From JBEEFP01 sp041166085 (lineage in GTDB: Bacteria > Actinomycetota > Acidimicrobiia > Acidimicrobiales > JAFATL01), in contig JBEEFP010000098.1 in NCBI GenBank assembly GCA_041166085.1, positions 1-64,000 of the forward strand: a stretch of 64,000 nt of DNA. Reading direction: 5' to 3'. Shown piece by piece: positions 49,778-58,293 of the stretch (positions are counted from its first letter, which is position 1; every line of letters starts with the position of its first letter). The notes under the pieces were generated by a model. The model was not told where the DNA came from and did not search any database. It worked only from the letters and a program-made list of their open reading frames with translations. Made by a program: the position numbers and the translations under genes.

Positions 49778-50569
49778 ATGCGCCACATGCGCGCGCTCAT
49801 AGTCGCGGTGCTCCTGGCCGCCAACGCTTCGGCCGCGGCCGGTGGGTACACCGTCAAGTGGGGGGACACCCTCATCGGCATTGGTCGACGGCTCGGCGTT
49901 GCGCCGACGTCGCTCGCCAATGCCAACGGCATCGGTGACCCCAACCACATCGTCGCGGGTCGAAGTCTCACGGTGCCCCAGGGCGGGCACACCGCGGCCG
50001 GCGCGTCGACGGGCTCGACCGGTGGCGTCTTCCACGTGGTGCAGCGCGGCGAGACCCTGGCGACGTTGGCGCGGCGTTTCGGTACGACCCAATCCGCCAT
50101 CGTCTCGGTGAACGGGATCGCCAACCCCAACCGACTTCGCATCGGCCAGCGCCTGGTGATCCCCGGTCAGCGTTGGCTGTGCCCGGTCCGCGGCGCGCCC
50201 GGACAGGCGGTGTCACCGGTGAACAGCTTCGGCGATCCCCGACCGGGACACCGGCTGCACCAGGGCGACGACATCTTCGTGGCGAGGGGGACGCCCGTGG
50301 TCGCGCCCGTCGGCGGGACGGTGCGGCACGTGCGCGGTGCCATCGCAGGCAACGCCTTCTACCTCGCGGGCGACGACGGGACCACGTACTACGGGGCCCA
50401 CCTGGGCTCGTACGTGGCGTCGCCCGGTCGGGTCAACGCCGGCGACGTCATCGGGCGGGTCGGGACGACCGGCAATGCGGAGGGTCTGGCTGCACATCTC
50501 CACTTCGAGGTGCACCCCAACGGTGGCGCCGCGGTCAACCCGTGGGCGCTCGTGTCAAGCGCTTGTTGA
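49778..50569 (+). CDS. LysM and M23-family peptidase (cell-wall endopeptidase)
   Basis: This exported peptidoglycan hydrolase begins with a signal peptide (MRHMRALIVAVLLAANASAAAGG). Two LysM repeats (YTVKWGDTLIGIGRRLGV and FHVVQRGETLATLARRFG) provide wall binding. The C-terminal M23/LytM domain has the zinc ligands in LHQGDDIF (HxxxD) and AHLHFEVHPNG (HxH). It is 263 residues long. It is cut off from downstream genes by a 609-bp gap. Confidence 0.9.
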   Translation: MRHMRALIVAVLLAANASAAAGGYTVKWGDTLIGIGRRLGVAPTSLANANGIGDPNHIVAGRSLTVPQGGHTAAGASTGSTGGVFHVVQRGETLATLARRFGTTQSAIVSVNGIANPNRLRIGQRLVIPGQRWLCPVRGAPGQAVSPVNSFGDPRPGHRLHQGDDIFVARGTPVVAPVGGTVRHVRGAIAGNAFYLAGDDGTTYYGAHLGSYVASPGRVNAGDVIGRVGTTGNAEGLAAHLHFEVHPNGGAAVNPWALVSSAC

Positions 50570-50576
50570 GTCCGAT

Positions 50577-50623
50577 TTTTTTCTGCTGCCACTGACCTGC
50601 GGCGATGCGAGAAGTCGCAGGTC
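50577..50623 (+). terminator. Possible terminator region after the M23 gene
   Basis: Seven Ts (50577-50583) follow a short TCAAGCGCTTG dyad at the end of the M23 gene. An 8-bp hairpin (50594-50601 with 50616-50623) lies just beyond. The order is not the classical hairpin-then-T-run, so confidence is low. Confidence 0.3.
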
Positions 50624-50764
50624 GCTGTCGCGCCGTGCCGCTTGACGGGGCGTCGTGAACGCGCCATAACTACGTCCGCCCAGACACCCCAGACGCCAGG
50701 TCGTGGGCCTCCGGGCCGCCGGGAAGCCGGTCGGTCGGGAGGGGGAGTCACGGGTGCGAGCGGG

Positions 50765-50895
50765 GTCCAGGAGACCAAGTAGAGAACATCCCAATAACCC
50801 CCCCGACTCCTCGAGGGTCGGGGCGGGCTACCGGATGGCCCCAACGGTCTCCTGGACTCTGCAGTCTTCCGAAGGAAGACTGCAGAGTCCAGGAG
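50765..50895 (+). promoter_or_regulatory. Mutually exclusive hairpin pair (attenuator-like)
   Basis: The arm 50849-50870 pairs perfectly with 50874-50895 (22 bp, 3-nt loop). The same arm's first part (50847-50858, GGTCTCCTGGAC) is also the exact complement of 50765-50776 (GTCCAGGAGACC). Only one of the two pairings can exist at a time. No T-run follows the long hairpin. Whether the region is transcribed is unknown; it lies about 280 bp before the mce operon start. Confidence 0.55.
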
Positions 50896-51071
50896 AGGCT
50901 TCGAGTTGCATTCGGTTCCTTGGCGACGCGGCCGGAACTCCGGCGCGTCCCCAAGACACAACGCAGCGCTCGGCAGGAGCGGCGGCGCCGACCTCGCGGC
51001 CGATCGCCTTGGTTGGGCCGCCGGTCATCCGTTGGCGCCGAAGGCGCCGGCGCCATCGGCGCAGGATGACA

Positions 51072-51110
51072 GTGAGGGAGCGTCAGCGAGCGAACCATAT
51101 GACTGTGGCG
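51072..51110 (+). repeat. GTGA-type intergenic repeat fragment
   Basis: GTGAGGGAGCGTCAGCGAGC and CGAACCATATGAC closely match the short element at 25409. The sequence ends near GGCGGTGG rather than at a gene start. It is in a gene-free region, so it supports the repeat being a mobile or amplified sequence and not a protein-coding artefact. Confidence 0.5.
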
Positions 51111-51178
51111 GTGGTCACGCGCCGCGTTCACTTGGCTAGGCTCCGGCCACAGTCGGTCTCGACCAGCAGGGGGAGTCT

Positions 51179-52099
51179 GTGGCTCGCAGCGCCAGCAAAG
51201 CCGAGGCAACCGACGGGGGCGGAGAGAACAAGGACATCAAGGAAGGCGAAGCGATCATCTCCCTGCGGGGAGTGACGAAGAGCTTCGGCTCGCACACGGT
51301 GCTCGAGGACATCAGCTTCGACGTCCCCAAGGGCAAGATCACCGCCATCCTCGGCCCGTCGGGCACCGGCAAGTCGGTGTTGCTCAAGAACATCATCGGG
51401 CTGCTCCGCCCTGAAGCCGGCGAGATCTGGGTCGAGGGCGAGAACATCGTCGGGATGAGCGAGAAGGACCTGTACCGCGTGCGTCGCAAGTTCGGCGTGC
51501 TCTTCCAGGACGGCGCCCTCTTCGGCTCGATGAACCTCTACGACAACATCGCCTTCCCGCTGCGCGAGCACACGAAGAAGAGCGAGAAGGAGATCCGCGA
51601 CATCGTCACGGAGAAGGCCGGCCTCGTCGGTCTTCTGGACCACATGAAGAAGACGCCGGGCGAGGTGTCAGGTGGCATGAAGAAGCGGGCCGGCTTGGCC
51701 CGTGCGCTGTCGCTCGACCCCGACATCGTCCTCTTCGACGAGCCCGACTCCGGCCTCGACCCTGTGCGCGTTGCCTACCTCGACGAGCTCGTGGTCAACG
51801 TGCAGAAGGAGACGGGCGCGACCTTCTTCATCATCACGCACAACATCCCGTCGGTGATGCGCACCGCCGAGTACATGGGCATCCTGTTCCGCTCCGGCCT
51901 CGTGAAGTTCGGCGACAAGGAGTCGATGAAGACCACGGACAACAAGATCATCCGCCAGTTCCTGGCCGGGCGGGCCAAAGGCCCCATCGGCATGGACGAG
52001 ATGGCCCAGGACGACGACACCGGCATCCAGGACACCCTCGAGGCCCAGGAGCAGGAGCGCATCGATTCCGGCGAGATCGACGAAATCATGACCGTATGA
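51179..52099 (+). CDS. Mce/Mla-type ABC transporter ATP-binding protein
   Basis: This ATPase powers the Mce lipid importer, in the role of MceG/MlaF. The 306-residue product has Walker A GPSGTGKS, Q-loop FQDGALFGSMNLYDN, signature VSGGMKKRAGLARALSLDPD and Walker B IVLFDEPDSGLDP. A 55-residue C-terminal tail (from about residue 255, IRQFLAGRAKGPIGMDEMAQDDDTG) goes beyond the nucleotide-binding domain. GTG 51179 follows GGGGGAG. Unlike mycobacteria, where the ATPase is encoded apart, it heads this operon. Confidence 0.93.
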   Translation: MARSASKAEATDGGGENKDIKEGEAIISLRGVTKSFGSHTVLEDISFDVPKGKITAILGPSGTGKSVLLKNIIGLLRPEAGEIWVEGENIVGMSEKDLYRVRRKFGVLFQDGALFGSMNLYDNIAFPLREHTKKSEKEIRDIVTEKAGLVGLLDHMKKTPGEVSGGMKKRAGLARALSLDPDIVLFDEPDSGLDPVRVAYLDELVVNVQKETGATFFIITHNIPSVMRTAEYMGILFRSGLVKFGDKESMKTTDNKIIRQFLAGRAKGPIGMDEMAQDDDTGIQDTLEAQEQERIDSGEIDEIMTV

Positions 52100-52154
52100 G
52101 TTTCGTCCTCGCTGACGATCGGACGACCGTCCCTGCCGGCATTGGGTCTGCCCA

Positions 52155-52937
52155 GTGACCACCGCGTTTCGGGAGAAGCCGGCGGTCCTCGTCCGGGAGA
52201 CGGGGAACATGTTCGCCGTCGCCCTCGAGGGGTTCCGCAAGACCTTCAAGGTGCGGGACTGGTGGCGGGAGTACATCAGCCAGTGCTGGTTCATCGCCAA
52301 GGTGACGAGCCTGCCCGTCATCCTCATCTCCATCCCGTTCGGCATGGTGATCGCCCTGCACGTCGGGTCCTTCAACCGCCAGCTCGGCGCGGAGTCGGCG
52401 ACGGGTTCGGCCATGGTGCTGGCCATCGTGCGCGAGGCCTCCCCGGTCGCCACTGCCCTGCTGATCGCAGGGGCGGGGGGATCGGCGATGACGGCGGACC
52501 TCGGGTCCCGCAAGATCCGTGACGAGATCGCGGCCATGGAGGTCATGGCCGTGAACCCCATCCACCGTCTGGTGACACCCCGGCTCTACGCGGCCGCGAC
52601 GGTGTCGCTGTTCCTCGTCAGCCTCGTGAGCCTGGCCGGCCTGGCCGGAGGGTTCGTGTTCAACGTGCTCGTACAGCACGTCACCGCCGGCGCATATCTG
52701 TCCGGCTTCACCGTGCTGGTGCAGATGGCCGATCTCCTGTCGGCCATGGCCAAGGCCCTCATCTTCGGCTTCATCGCGGCGATGGTCGCCTGCTACAAGG
52801 GCCTGTACGCCAAGGGCGGACCAAAGGGCGTCGGCGACGCCGTGAACCAGGCCGTCGTCGTCACCTTCATACTCATCTTCTTCGCCAACTTCATCATGAC
52901 CAGCCTGTACTTCGCCCTCGTGCCGCAGAAGTTCTGA
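52155..52937 (+). CDS. Mce permease, YrbEA/MlaE family
   Basis: The 260-residue inner-membrane permease contains the MlaE signature: VTSLPVILISIPFGMVIALHVGSFNRQLGAESATGSAMVLAIVREASPVATALLIAGAGGSAMTADLGSRKIRDEIAAMEVMAVNPIHRLVTPR. Five to six hydrophobic helices span the chain, ending in NFIMTSLYFALVPQKF. GTG 52155 is used. The stop overlaps the ATG of the second permease (TGATG). Confidence 0.9.
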   Translation: MTTAFREKPAVLVRETGNMFAVALEGFRKTFKVRDWWREYISQCWFIAKVTSLPVILISIPFGMVIALHVGSFNRQLGAESATGSAMVLAIVREASPVATALLIAGAGGSAMTADLGSRKIRDEIAAMEVMAVNPIHRLVTPRLYAAATVSLFLVSLVSLAGLAGGFVFNVLVQHVTAGAYLSGFTVLVQMADLLSAMAKALIFGFIAAMVACYKGLYAKGGPKGVGDAVNQAVVVTFILIFFANFIMTSLYFALVPQKF

Positions 52938-53767
52938 TGACGGCGATCGCCAAGGCCGGGCGCAGCATCGGGGGGATGCTCGAGGAGGTCGGCACCCAGC
53001 TCCTCTTCTACCTGAAGATCTTCGGGTCCATCCCGCGCATGTTCAAGCCGCGCTACCTGAAGCTGCTGGCCGCGATGGTGAGCGACATCACCATCGGCGC
53101 AGGCGCGCTGATCGTCGGCGGCGGCATGGTGTTCGTCATCTTCTCGATGTCGTTCTTCACCGGCACCGAGGTCGGACTGCAGGGCTTCAAGGGTCTCCAG
53201 CAGATCGGTGCCGAGGCGTTCACCGGACTGGTCGGCAGCTTCGCCAACACCCGGGAAGTCACGCCGCTCATCGCCGGTGTCGCGTTTGCCGCCCAGGTCG
53301 GAGCCGGCTTCACGGCCGAGCTCGGCGCCATGCGGATCTCCGACGAGATCGACGCCCTCGAGGTCATGTCGGTCCCGACGCTCGTCTACCTGGTGTGCAC
53401 CAGGGTGGTCGCCGCGTTCCTGTGCATCATCCCGCTGTACCTGTTCTCGCTGTACGCGAGCTTCCTCGCCACCGAGCTGGTGACCACCAAGTTCTTCGGA
53501 CTCTCACCGGGCATCTACGAGCACTACTTCCGCCTCTACCTGCCGCCCATCGACGTCATCTACAGCTTGGCCAAGGCCGCAGTCTTCGCGGTGGCCGTCG
53601 CCCTCATCCACTGCTACTACGGGTACTACGCCACGGGCGGACCGGCCGGCGTCGGCGTGGCAGTGGGTCGGGCCATCCGCCTCAGCATCGTCACCGTCGT
53701 GCTGTTGAACCTCGTGATGTCCTTGCTCTTCTGGGGCGGAGGAAACACCGTCAAGGTCGCTGGGTAG
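52937..53767 (+). CDS. Mce permease, YrbEB/MlaE family
   Basis: This 276-residue paralogue of the preceding permease forms the other half of the permease pair. It shows GAGALIVGGGMVFVIFSMSFFTGTEVGLQGFKGLQQIGAEAFTGLVGSFANTREVTPLIAGVAFAAQVGAGFTAELGAMRISDEIDALEVMSVP. The C-terminal helices include TVVLLNLVMSLLFW. TGATG coupling to the first permease and a 6-bp gap to mceA place all in one transcript. Confidence 0.9.
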   Translation: MTAIAKAGRSIGGMLEEVGTQLLFYLKIFGSIPRMFKPRYLKLLAAMVSDITIGAGALIVGGGMVFVIFSMSFFTGTEVGLQGFKGLQQIGAEAFTGLVGSFANTREVTPLIAGVAFAAQVGAGFTAELGAMRISDEIDALEVMSVPTLVYLVCTRVVAAFLCIIPLYLFSLYASFLATELVTTKFFGLSPGIYEHYFRLYLPPIDVIYSLAKAAVFAVAVALIHCYYGYYATGGPAGVGVAVGRAIRLSIVTVVLLNLVMSLLFWGGGNTVKVAG

Positions 53768-53773
53768 GGGTCT

Positions 53774-54901
53774 TTGTCAGAGCGGACATTCAGAATCCTG
53801 GCCGGCGTGGCCACGCTGTTGTTCCTGATGAGCGCGACGGTCTTCGGGGTCGAGGTTTCCAACGGCGCGCTGCGCGACGTGTACCACCTCAACGCCTCGT
53901 TCACGGCCGCGGGCCAGGGACTCATCCAGCAGTCCGACGTGAAGATCCACGGCGTGAACATCGGCCGGGTCGCGGGCGTCCATCTCCAGAACGGCCGGGC
54001 CCTCGTGCGCCTGGAGATCGACAGCAGCGAGAAGGTGCCAGTAGACGCCAAGGCCATCATCAGGCCCAAGACCCTGTTCGGCGAGAAGTTCGTCGACATC
54101 GATCCAGGAACCAAGGAGGCGTCGGGGCCGTTCCTCGCCAACAACGGCACCATCACCCACACCCTGGGCGGCTTCGAGCTGGAGAAGATCCTCAGCGAGC
54201 TCTATCCCATCCTCAAGGTCGTCAAGCCCGAGGAGCTGACCACCGTCGTGCACACGCTGGCGGCGGGCGGCGAGAACCTCGGCCCGACGGTGAACCGCTC
54301 GCTCGTCAACTTCGAGGCGCTCGCCAACGTCCAGGCCCGCCACGCGGCCGACACCCAGCAGTTCCTCGACGACCTGGCCAAGCTCTCGGGCGAGCTCGCC
54401 GACAAGAGCGACGACCTCGTCGCCGCGGCCAAGGACCTGAACAGCGCGCTGCCGACCCTCAACGCCCGCGGCGACGAGCTCGGCACCTTCCTCGACCAGG
54501 CCTCGCGACTGTCGGGCGACGTCGCCGACGTGCTCGAGGCCAACAAGCCGCTGTTGCAGGAGGCGGTCACCGAGGGCGGGAAGACGCTGCAGCTGCTCGA
54601 CGACAATCGGGCTCGCATCGGGCCCCTGGTGACGGGGCTGCGGGAGTTCTTCGAGGTGCTGGCGGAGGCAGGCCGCATCCCGCGCGGCGACGGCACGAAC
54701 ATGGCCGCGATCAAGCTCATCTTCGGCGAGTCGTGCCCGACGGGCCGCGTCGACGGATGCGGGCCGTCTGTCACCCCTGACGCCAGGGCGGCCGCCGCCC
54801 AGGCGGGTGCACCGGGCGGGGCGCGGGCACCAGTGCCGCTGCCGGTCGCGCAACCAGGCGTGCAGGGGCTGCTCGAGCTGCTCGGGGGATTGCTGCCGTG
54901 A
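53774..54901 (+). CDS. Mce family protein, first subunit (MceA-type)
   Basis: The 375-residue protein has one N-terminal membrane helix (ILAGVATLLFLMSATVFGVEVS). The Mce/MlaD beta-barrel follows (YHLNASFTAAGQGLIQQSDVKIHGVNIGRVAGVHLQNGRALVRLEI, then KTLFGEKFVDIDPG). Long helices follow, and then an Ala/Pro tail. Such subunits build the hexameric tunnel carrying lipids across the cell envelope. The start is TTG 53774 with AGGGG upstream. It overlaps mceB by GTGA. Confidence 0.88.
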   Translation: MSERTFRILAGVATLLFLMSATVFGVEVSNGALRDVYHLNASFTAAGQGLIQQSDVKIHGVNIGRVAGVHLQNGRALVRLEIDSSEKVPVDAKAIIRPKTLFGEKFVDIDPGTKEASGPFLANNGTITHTLGGFELEKILSELYPILKVVKPEELTTVVHTLAAGGENLGPTVNRSLVNFEALANVQARHAADTQQFLDDLAKLSGELADKSDDLVAAAKDLNSALPTLNARGDELGTFLDQASRLSGDVADVLEANKPLLQEAVTEGGKTLQLLDDNRARIGPLVTGLREFFEVLAEAGRIPRGDGTNMAAIKLIFGESCPTGRVDGCGPSVTPDARAAAAQAGAPGGARAPVPLPVAQPGVQGLLELLGGLLP

Positions 54902-55953
54902 GGAGCACGGTCATCAAGTTCCTCGCCTTCATTCTCGTGTGCTCGGGCTTCACCGGGTACCTCATCGTCACCATCGGCAACATCCACCCGTTCCAGTCGA
55001 CCTACGAGCTGAGCGCCCGCTTCGACGACGTCACCGGGTTGCTGCCCAACGACAACGTGAAGGTGGCGGGAGTGGTGGTGGGCAAGGTCACCAGCATCGG
55101 CATCGACCGGGGCCGGGCGATCGTGAACTTCCACCTGCGGAAGGGCGTCCGGGTGCCATCGGACTCGAAGGCGGCCATCCGGTGGCGCAACCTGCTGGGC
55201 CAGCGGTACGTGTACATCTACCCGGGCTCGTCGGGCTCGTCGCTGGCGGCGGGCGACCGAGTGGCCCAGACCGTCTCGGTGGTGGACCTGGGCGAGCTGT
55301 TCAACCGGCTCGGGCCCATCGTCAAGGCGATCAAGCCCGAGGAGGTCAACACCTTCCTCGACGCGGTGGTCGGCGCGCTCAACGGCAACGAGGAGAAGGT
55401 GCGCAAGGCCCTCGACGACCTCGGCACTCTCGCCCAGACCCTCGGCGATCGGGACGCGGCCATCGGCCGCCTGGTCGAGAACCTCGACACCGTCGCCGGC
55501 ACCATCGACTCACGGGATCGTGAGATCCGCACCATCCTCGACAACCTCCTCGCGGTCAGCACGACGTTCAGCGCCAACACCGACGTGCTCAACGAGGCCG
55601 TCACCCAGCTCTCCCGCTTCTCCCAGGACTTCGGGACCATCCTCGAGAACAATCGCGGCCACATCGACAACCTCCTGAACAACCTGTCGACCGTCGTCGG
55701 CGTGGTGAAGGAGAAGCTGCCGGTCCTCGACGACACGGTCGCCAACCTCGACGAGCTGTCGTCGGCGCTCTTCCGTGCCAGTCGGTACGGCGAGTGGCTC
55801 AACCAGACGATCTACTGCGGTGCCGTCGGCCGCACCGCGGCTGGCGCCGCGATCACCGACACCCAATGCGAGCTGCCGGTCGTCTCCGGTCAGCTCCCGG
55901 GGAGCACCGCAGGGGCCAAGGCCCTCACCCAGCTACTCGGCGGCAACACGTGA
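54898..55953 (+). CDS. Mce family protein, second subunit (MceB-type)
   Basis: The 351-residue Mce subunit starts with a membrane helix (VIKFLAFILVCSGFTGYLIVTIGN) and the barrel FDDVTGLLPNDNVKVAGVVVGKVTSIGI. The RNLLGQRYVYIYPG hallmark loop follows. The helical region (VNTFLDAVVGALNGNEEKVRKALDDLGTLAQTLGDRDAAI) forms the needle. GTG 54898 overlaps mceA. The stop TGA is the first GTGA of the 71-bp repeat that separates it from mceC. Confidence 0.88.
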   Translation: MRSTVIKFLAFILVCSGFTGYLIVTIGNIHPFQSTYELSARFDDVTGLLPNDNVKVAGVVVGKVTSIGIDRGRAIVNFHLRKGVRVPSDSKAAIRWRNLLGQRYVYIYPGSSGSSLAAGDRVAQTVSVVDLGELFNRLGPIVKAIKPEEVNTFLDAVVGALNGNEEKVRKALDDLGTLAQTLGDRDAAIGRLVENLDTVAGTIDSRDREIRTILDNLLAVSTTFSANTDVLNEAVTQLSRFSQDFGTILENNRGHIDNLLNNLSTVVGVVKEKLPVLDDTVANLDELSSALFRASRYGEWLNQTIYCGAVGRTAAGAAITDTQCELPVVSGQLPGSTAGAKALTQLLGGNT

Positions 55954-56024
55954 GCAAGCCTGCGCCGCGAACCATGTCATGGAGCTGGACATCCATCGAG
56001 CTTGCCGAGATGGGTGTCCAGTGA
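55950..56024 (+). repeat. 71-bp GTGA-bracketed intergenic element, copy 1
   Basis: The element runs from GTGA at 55950-55953 (containing the mceB stop) to GTGA at 56021-56024 (containing the mceC start). The two GTGA boxes are 71 bp apart, exactly as in copy 2 at 63269. An internal mini-ORF (55974-56024) encodes MSWSWTSIELAEMGVQ and stops on the downstream GTGA. The second half (GGACATCCATC to GATGGGTGTCC) can fold as a hairpin. It is the only junction in this mce operon with a long spacer. Confidence 0.8.
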
Positions 56025-57043
56025 AGTCGTTCCGTGACCGCAACCCCATCGTGATCGGCATCTCGTCGATCGCCATCCTCGCCATCTTCGTCGCCGGCGC
56101 CTTCGCTGTCGGCCTCCTGCACGTGCTGGAGAAGACCTACACCGTGCGGGGCGTCTTCAACGACGCGGCCGGCATCCGGGGTGGCGACGACGTGCGGGTC
56201 GCGGGCGTCAAAGCCGGGCGGGTCGTGAAGGTCCAGGCCGACCACGTGCACGGCCACGTCATCATCGAGTTCAAGGTGAACCACGGCGTGCAGCTCGGGC
56301 CGCAGACGAGCGCCGAGGTGGCCCTCCAGACCCTGCTCGGGACCAAGTTCCTGCGCCTCTCCGGGCCCGTGCACGCGCCGTACCTGGAGGACACGCCGGC
56401 GAGCCAGCGGGTGATCCCGGTCGAGCGCACCAAGACGCCGTTCGACGTGTTCGAGCTGACCACCGTCGGCACCCGGTCCATCCAGAAGACGGACACCGAG
56501 AAGCTCAACCAGCTCATCGGCCAGCTCGCCAACATCACCGAGGGCAAGCAGCAGACGATCCGCCAGCTCGTCGATGGTATCTCGCGGTTCTCCACCGCCC
56601 TCACCGACCGCGACGCCCAACTGCGCGAGCTGCTCGACCGCGCCGATCGTCTGTCGGCCCTGCTCGACGAGAAGGACCAAACCGTCGCCGGCCTCATCGA
56701 CCAGAGCCAAGCGGTCCTCGATCTCGTCACCAATCGACGCCAGGACATCGTGCGGGGCCTGCAGGCCACCAACACCGCGATAGGCGAGCTGTCGGGGATC
56801 CTCACTGCCCACAAGACGCAGGTCGACCTGCTCCTCGACACCCTGCACCCGACCGTGGACATCCTCGACCGGCACCAGGCCGACCTCGACCGCACCCTCA
56901 CATGGTTCGGCCTCGGCGCGCTGGGCCTCTCCAAGGCGGCGAGCCACGGGCCCTGGGCCGACGTGTACGTGCGCGACATCCAGATCCAGCTCGTCGGGCT
57001 CATCTGCAACACCTTCCAACCGGGGAACCCGGCGTGCGCATGA
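56021..57043 (+). CDS. Mce family protein, third subunit (MceC-type)
   Basis: The 340-residue protein starts at GTG 56021 (MKSFRDRNPIVIGISSIAILAIFVAGAFAVGLLH). The Mce barrel is VRGVFNDAAGIRGGDDVRVAGVKAGRVVKVQ with LQTLLGTKFLRLSGPV. A coiled helical region follows (QQTIRQLVDGISRFSTALTDRDAQLRELLDRADRLSALLDEKD). The in-frame ATG at 55979, supplied by the repeat element, would add MELDIHRACRDGCPV; this tail is not Mce-like. The stop overlaps mceD by ATGA. Confidence 0.88.
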   Translation: MKSFRDRNPIVIGISSIAILAIFVAGAFAVGLLHVLEKTYTVRGVFNDAAGIRGGDDVRVAGVKAGRVVKVQADHVHGHVIIEFKVNHGVQLGPQTSAEVALQTLLGTKFLRLSGPVHAPYLEDTPASQRVIPVERTKTPFDVFELTTVGTRSIQKTDTEKLNQLIGQLANITEGKQQTIRQLVDGISRFSTALTDRDAQLRELLDRADRLSALLDEKDQTVAGLIDQSQAVLDLVTNRRQDIVRGLQATNTAIGELSGILTAHKTQVDLLLDTLHPTVDILDRHQADLDRTLTWFGLGALGLSKAASHGPWADVYVRDIQIQLVGLICNTFQPGNPACA

Positions 57044-58293
57044 GGCGACCCGCCATCATCTCGCTGGCCGCGATGGTCGTCGCCGTCGCGCTCGCGTCGT
57101 GTAGCGGGGGCTCGAAGAGCGGCACCCATCTCACCGCCTACTTCGAGCGAACGGTGTCGCTGTATCCGTCCTCCAGCGTGCGTGTCCTCGGCCTGCCCGC
57201 GGGCTCGGTGGACAAGGTCACCGTGCAGGGCACCCGCGTGAAGGTGGAGATGACGGTCAAGCAGAGCGTGCCGGTGCCCGCCGACGTGCGCGCAACCATC
57301 ATCCCCCTCTCGCTCATCGGTGAGCGCTACATCCAGCTCTCGCCCGCGTGGACACAGGGGAAGCCGAGGTTGCACGACGGCGCGGTGATCCCATTGTCTC
57401 GCACCGACATTCCTGTGGAGCCGGACGAGGCGCTGGCCGCGGTCAAGAAGTTCATCGACACCCTCGACCCCAAGGCCACTGGTCGGCTGGTGAAGAACCT
57501 GGCCGACGATCTCAACGGCAACGGCGCCAGCTTGAACAAGACGCTGGAAGGCGTGGCGGGGCTGGCCACGACCTTCGCGGAGAAGGACCAGCAGCTCGTC
57601 GACATCATCGATCACTTCGACGCCTTCACCGCCGTCCTGCGCACCAAGGAGACCCAGCTGGGCCGGGTGATGGACGGCTTCGCCCGAACCACCTCGCTAC
57701 TGGCCGACGAACGAAAGCAGATCGAGTCGCTGGTGGGAGGCCTGGCGCAGCTCTCCACCACCGGGCTCGACCTGGTCAGCGAGCACGGCGTCCGCCTCGA
57801 TCACGACATCACCGTGCTCACGCGGGTCCTGCGATCGGTGCAGGCCAACATCGACAACGTGGTGACGCTGATCGACTCTGCTCCGATCCTCGTGGCCGGC
57901 CAGGACCTCGACGGCAAGGGCGAGGGACTCCTGGCGGCTTGGGACCCCGAGTTCCAGCACCTCGACCTGCGCACGAACATCAGCCCCGTTCTCGCCAACC
58001 TGTTCACCGCCATCGGCCTGCCCGCCCTCGCCATCTGCCTGCCGATCGACGTGTCCTGCAGCGCGTCGGCCGCCCAAGCCGCGGCCGCCGCGCCGGCCGG
58101 TGCCGGTCCGACGGCCGCGGCGGCACCCACCACGACCACCACGCCCATCGACAGCATCGTCGGACTGCTGGGCAGCTCGACCACCGGTCCCGCCACCACC
58201 GCCGTTCCCGGGACCAAAGCGAAGACGTTGGGGTCGGACGACGGCAACCTGCTGGCCCGACTCTCGCGACTGCTGGTGGGGGGGCTGACGTGA
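57040..58293 (+). CDS. Mce family lipoprotein, fourth subunit (MceD-type)
   Basis: The 417-residue protein has an N-terminal lipoprotein signal (AAMVVAVALASC, lipobox Leu-Ala-Ser-Cys21). The Mce barrel is YFERTVSLYPSSSVRVLGLPAGSVDKVTVQ and PLSLIGERYIQLSP. The helical part follows, then an Ala/Pro/Thr-rich tail. ATG 57040 overlaps the mceC stop. In mycobacteria usually the fifth subunit is the lipoprotein, so a lipobox here as well as in the next gene is a difference. Confidence 0.85.
   Translation: MRRPAIISLAAMVVAVALASCSGGSKSGTHLTAYFERTVSLYPSSSVRVLGLPAGSVDKVTVQGTRVKVEMTVKQSVPVPADVRATIIPLSLIGERYIQLSPAWTQGKPRLHDGAVIPLSRTDIPVEPDEALAAVKKFIDTLDPKATGRLVKNLADDLNGNGASLNKTLEGVAGLATTFAEKDQQLVDIIDHFDAFTAVLRTKETQLGRVMDGFARTTSLLADERKQIESLVGGLAQLSTTGLDLVSEHGVRLDHDITVLTRVLRSVQANIDNVVTLIDSAPILVAGQDLDGKGEGLLAAWDPEFQHLDLRTNISPVLANLFTAIGLPALAICLPIDVSCSASAAQAAAAAPAGAGPTAAAAPTTTTTPIDSIVGLLGSSTTGPATTAVPGTKAKTLGSDDGNLLARLSRLLVGGLT

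Larger units (their letters stand above)
50570..51178 (+). other. 609-bp gene-free region with hairpins and repeat fragment
   Basis: No convincing protein is encoded here; the open frames on both strands lack family features. It holds a hairpin (GACCTGCG/CGCAGGTC, 50594-50601 and 50616-50623) after a T-run at 50577, a 7-bp stem (50801-50807 with 50817-50823) and a perfect 22-bp stem (50849-50895). It also holds a GTGA-type repeat fragment at 51072-51110. The mce operon starts at 51179 after GGGGGAG. Confidence 0.7.

Noticed and set aside
50849..50895. Insertion-sequence end
   Set aside because: It is a fold-back hairpin with a 3-nt loop. No transposase and no target duplication are present.
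50703..51275. 190-residue plus-strand frame over the 50.7-51.2 kb gap
   Set aside because: It runs through the hairpin and repeat, has no family motif and overlaps the mce ATPase start.
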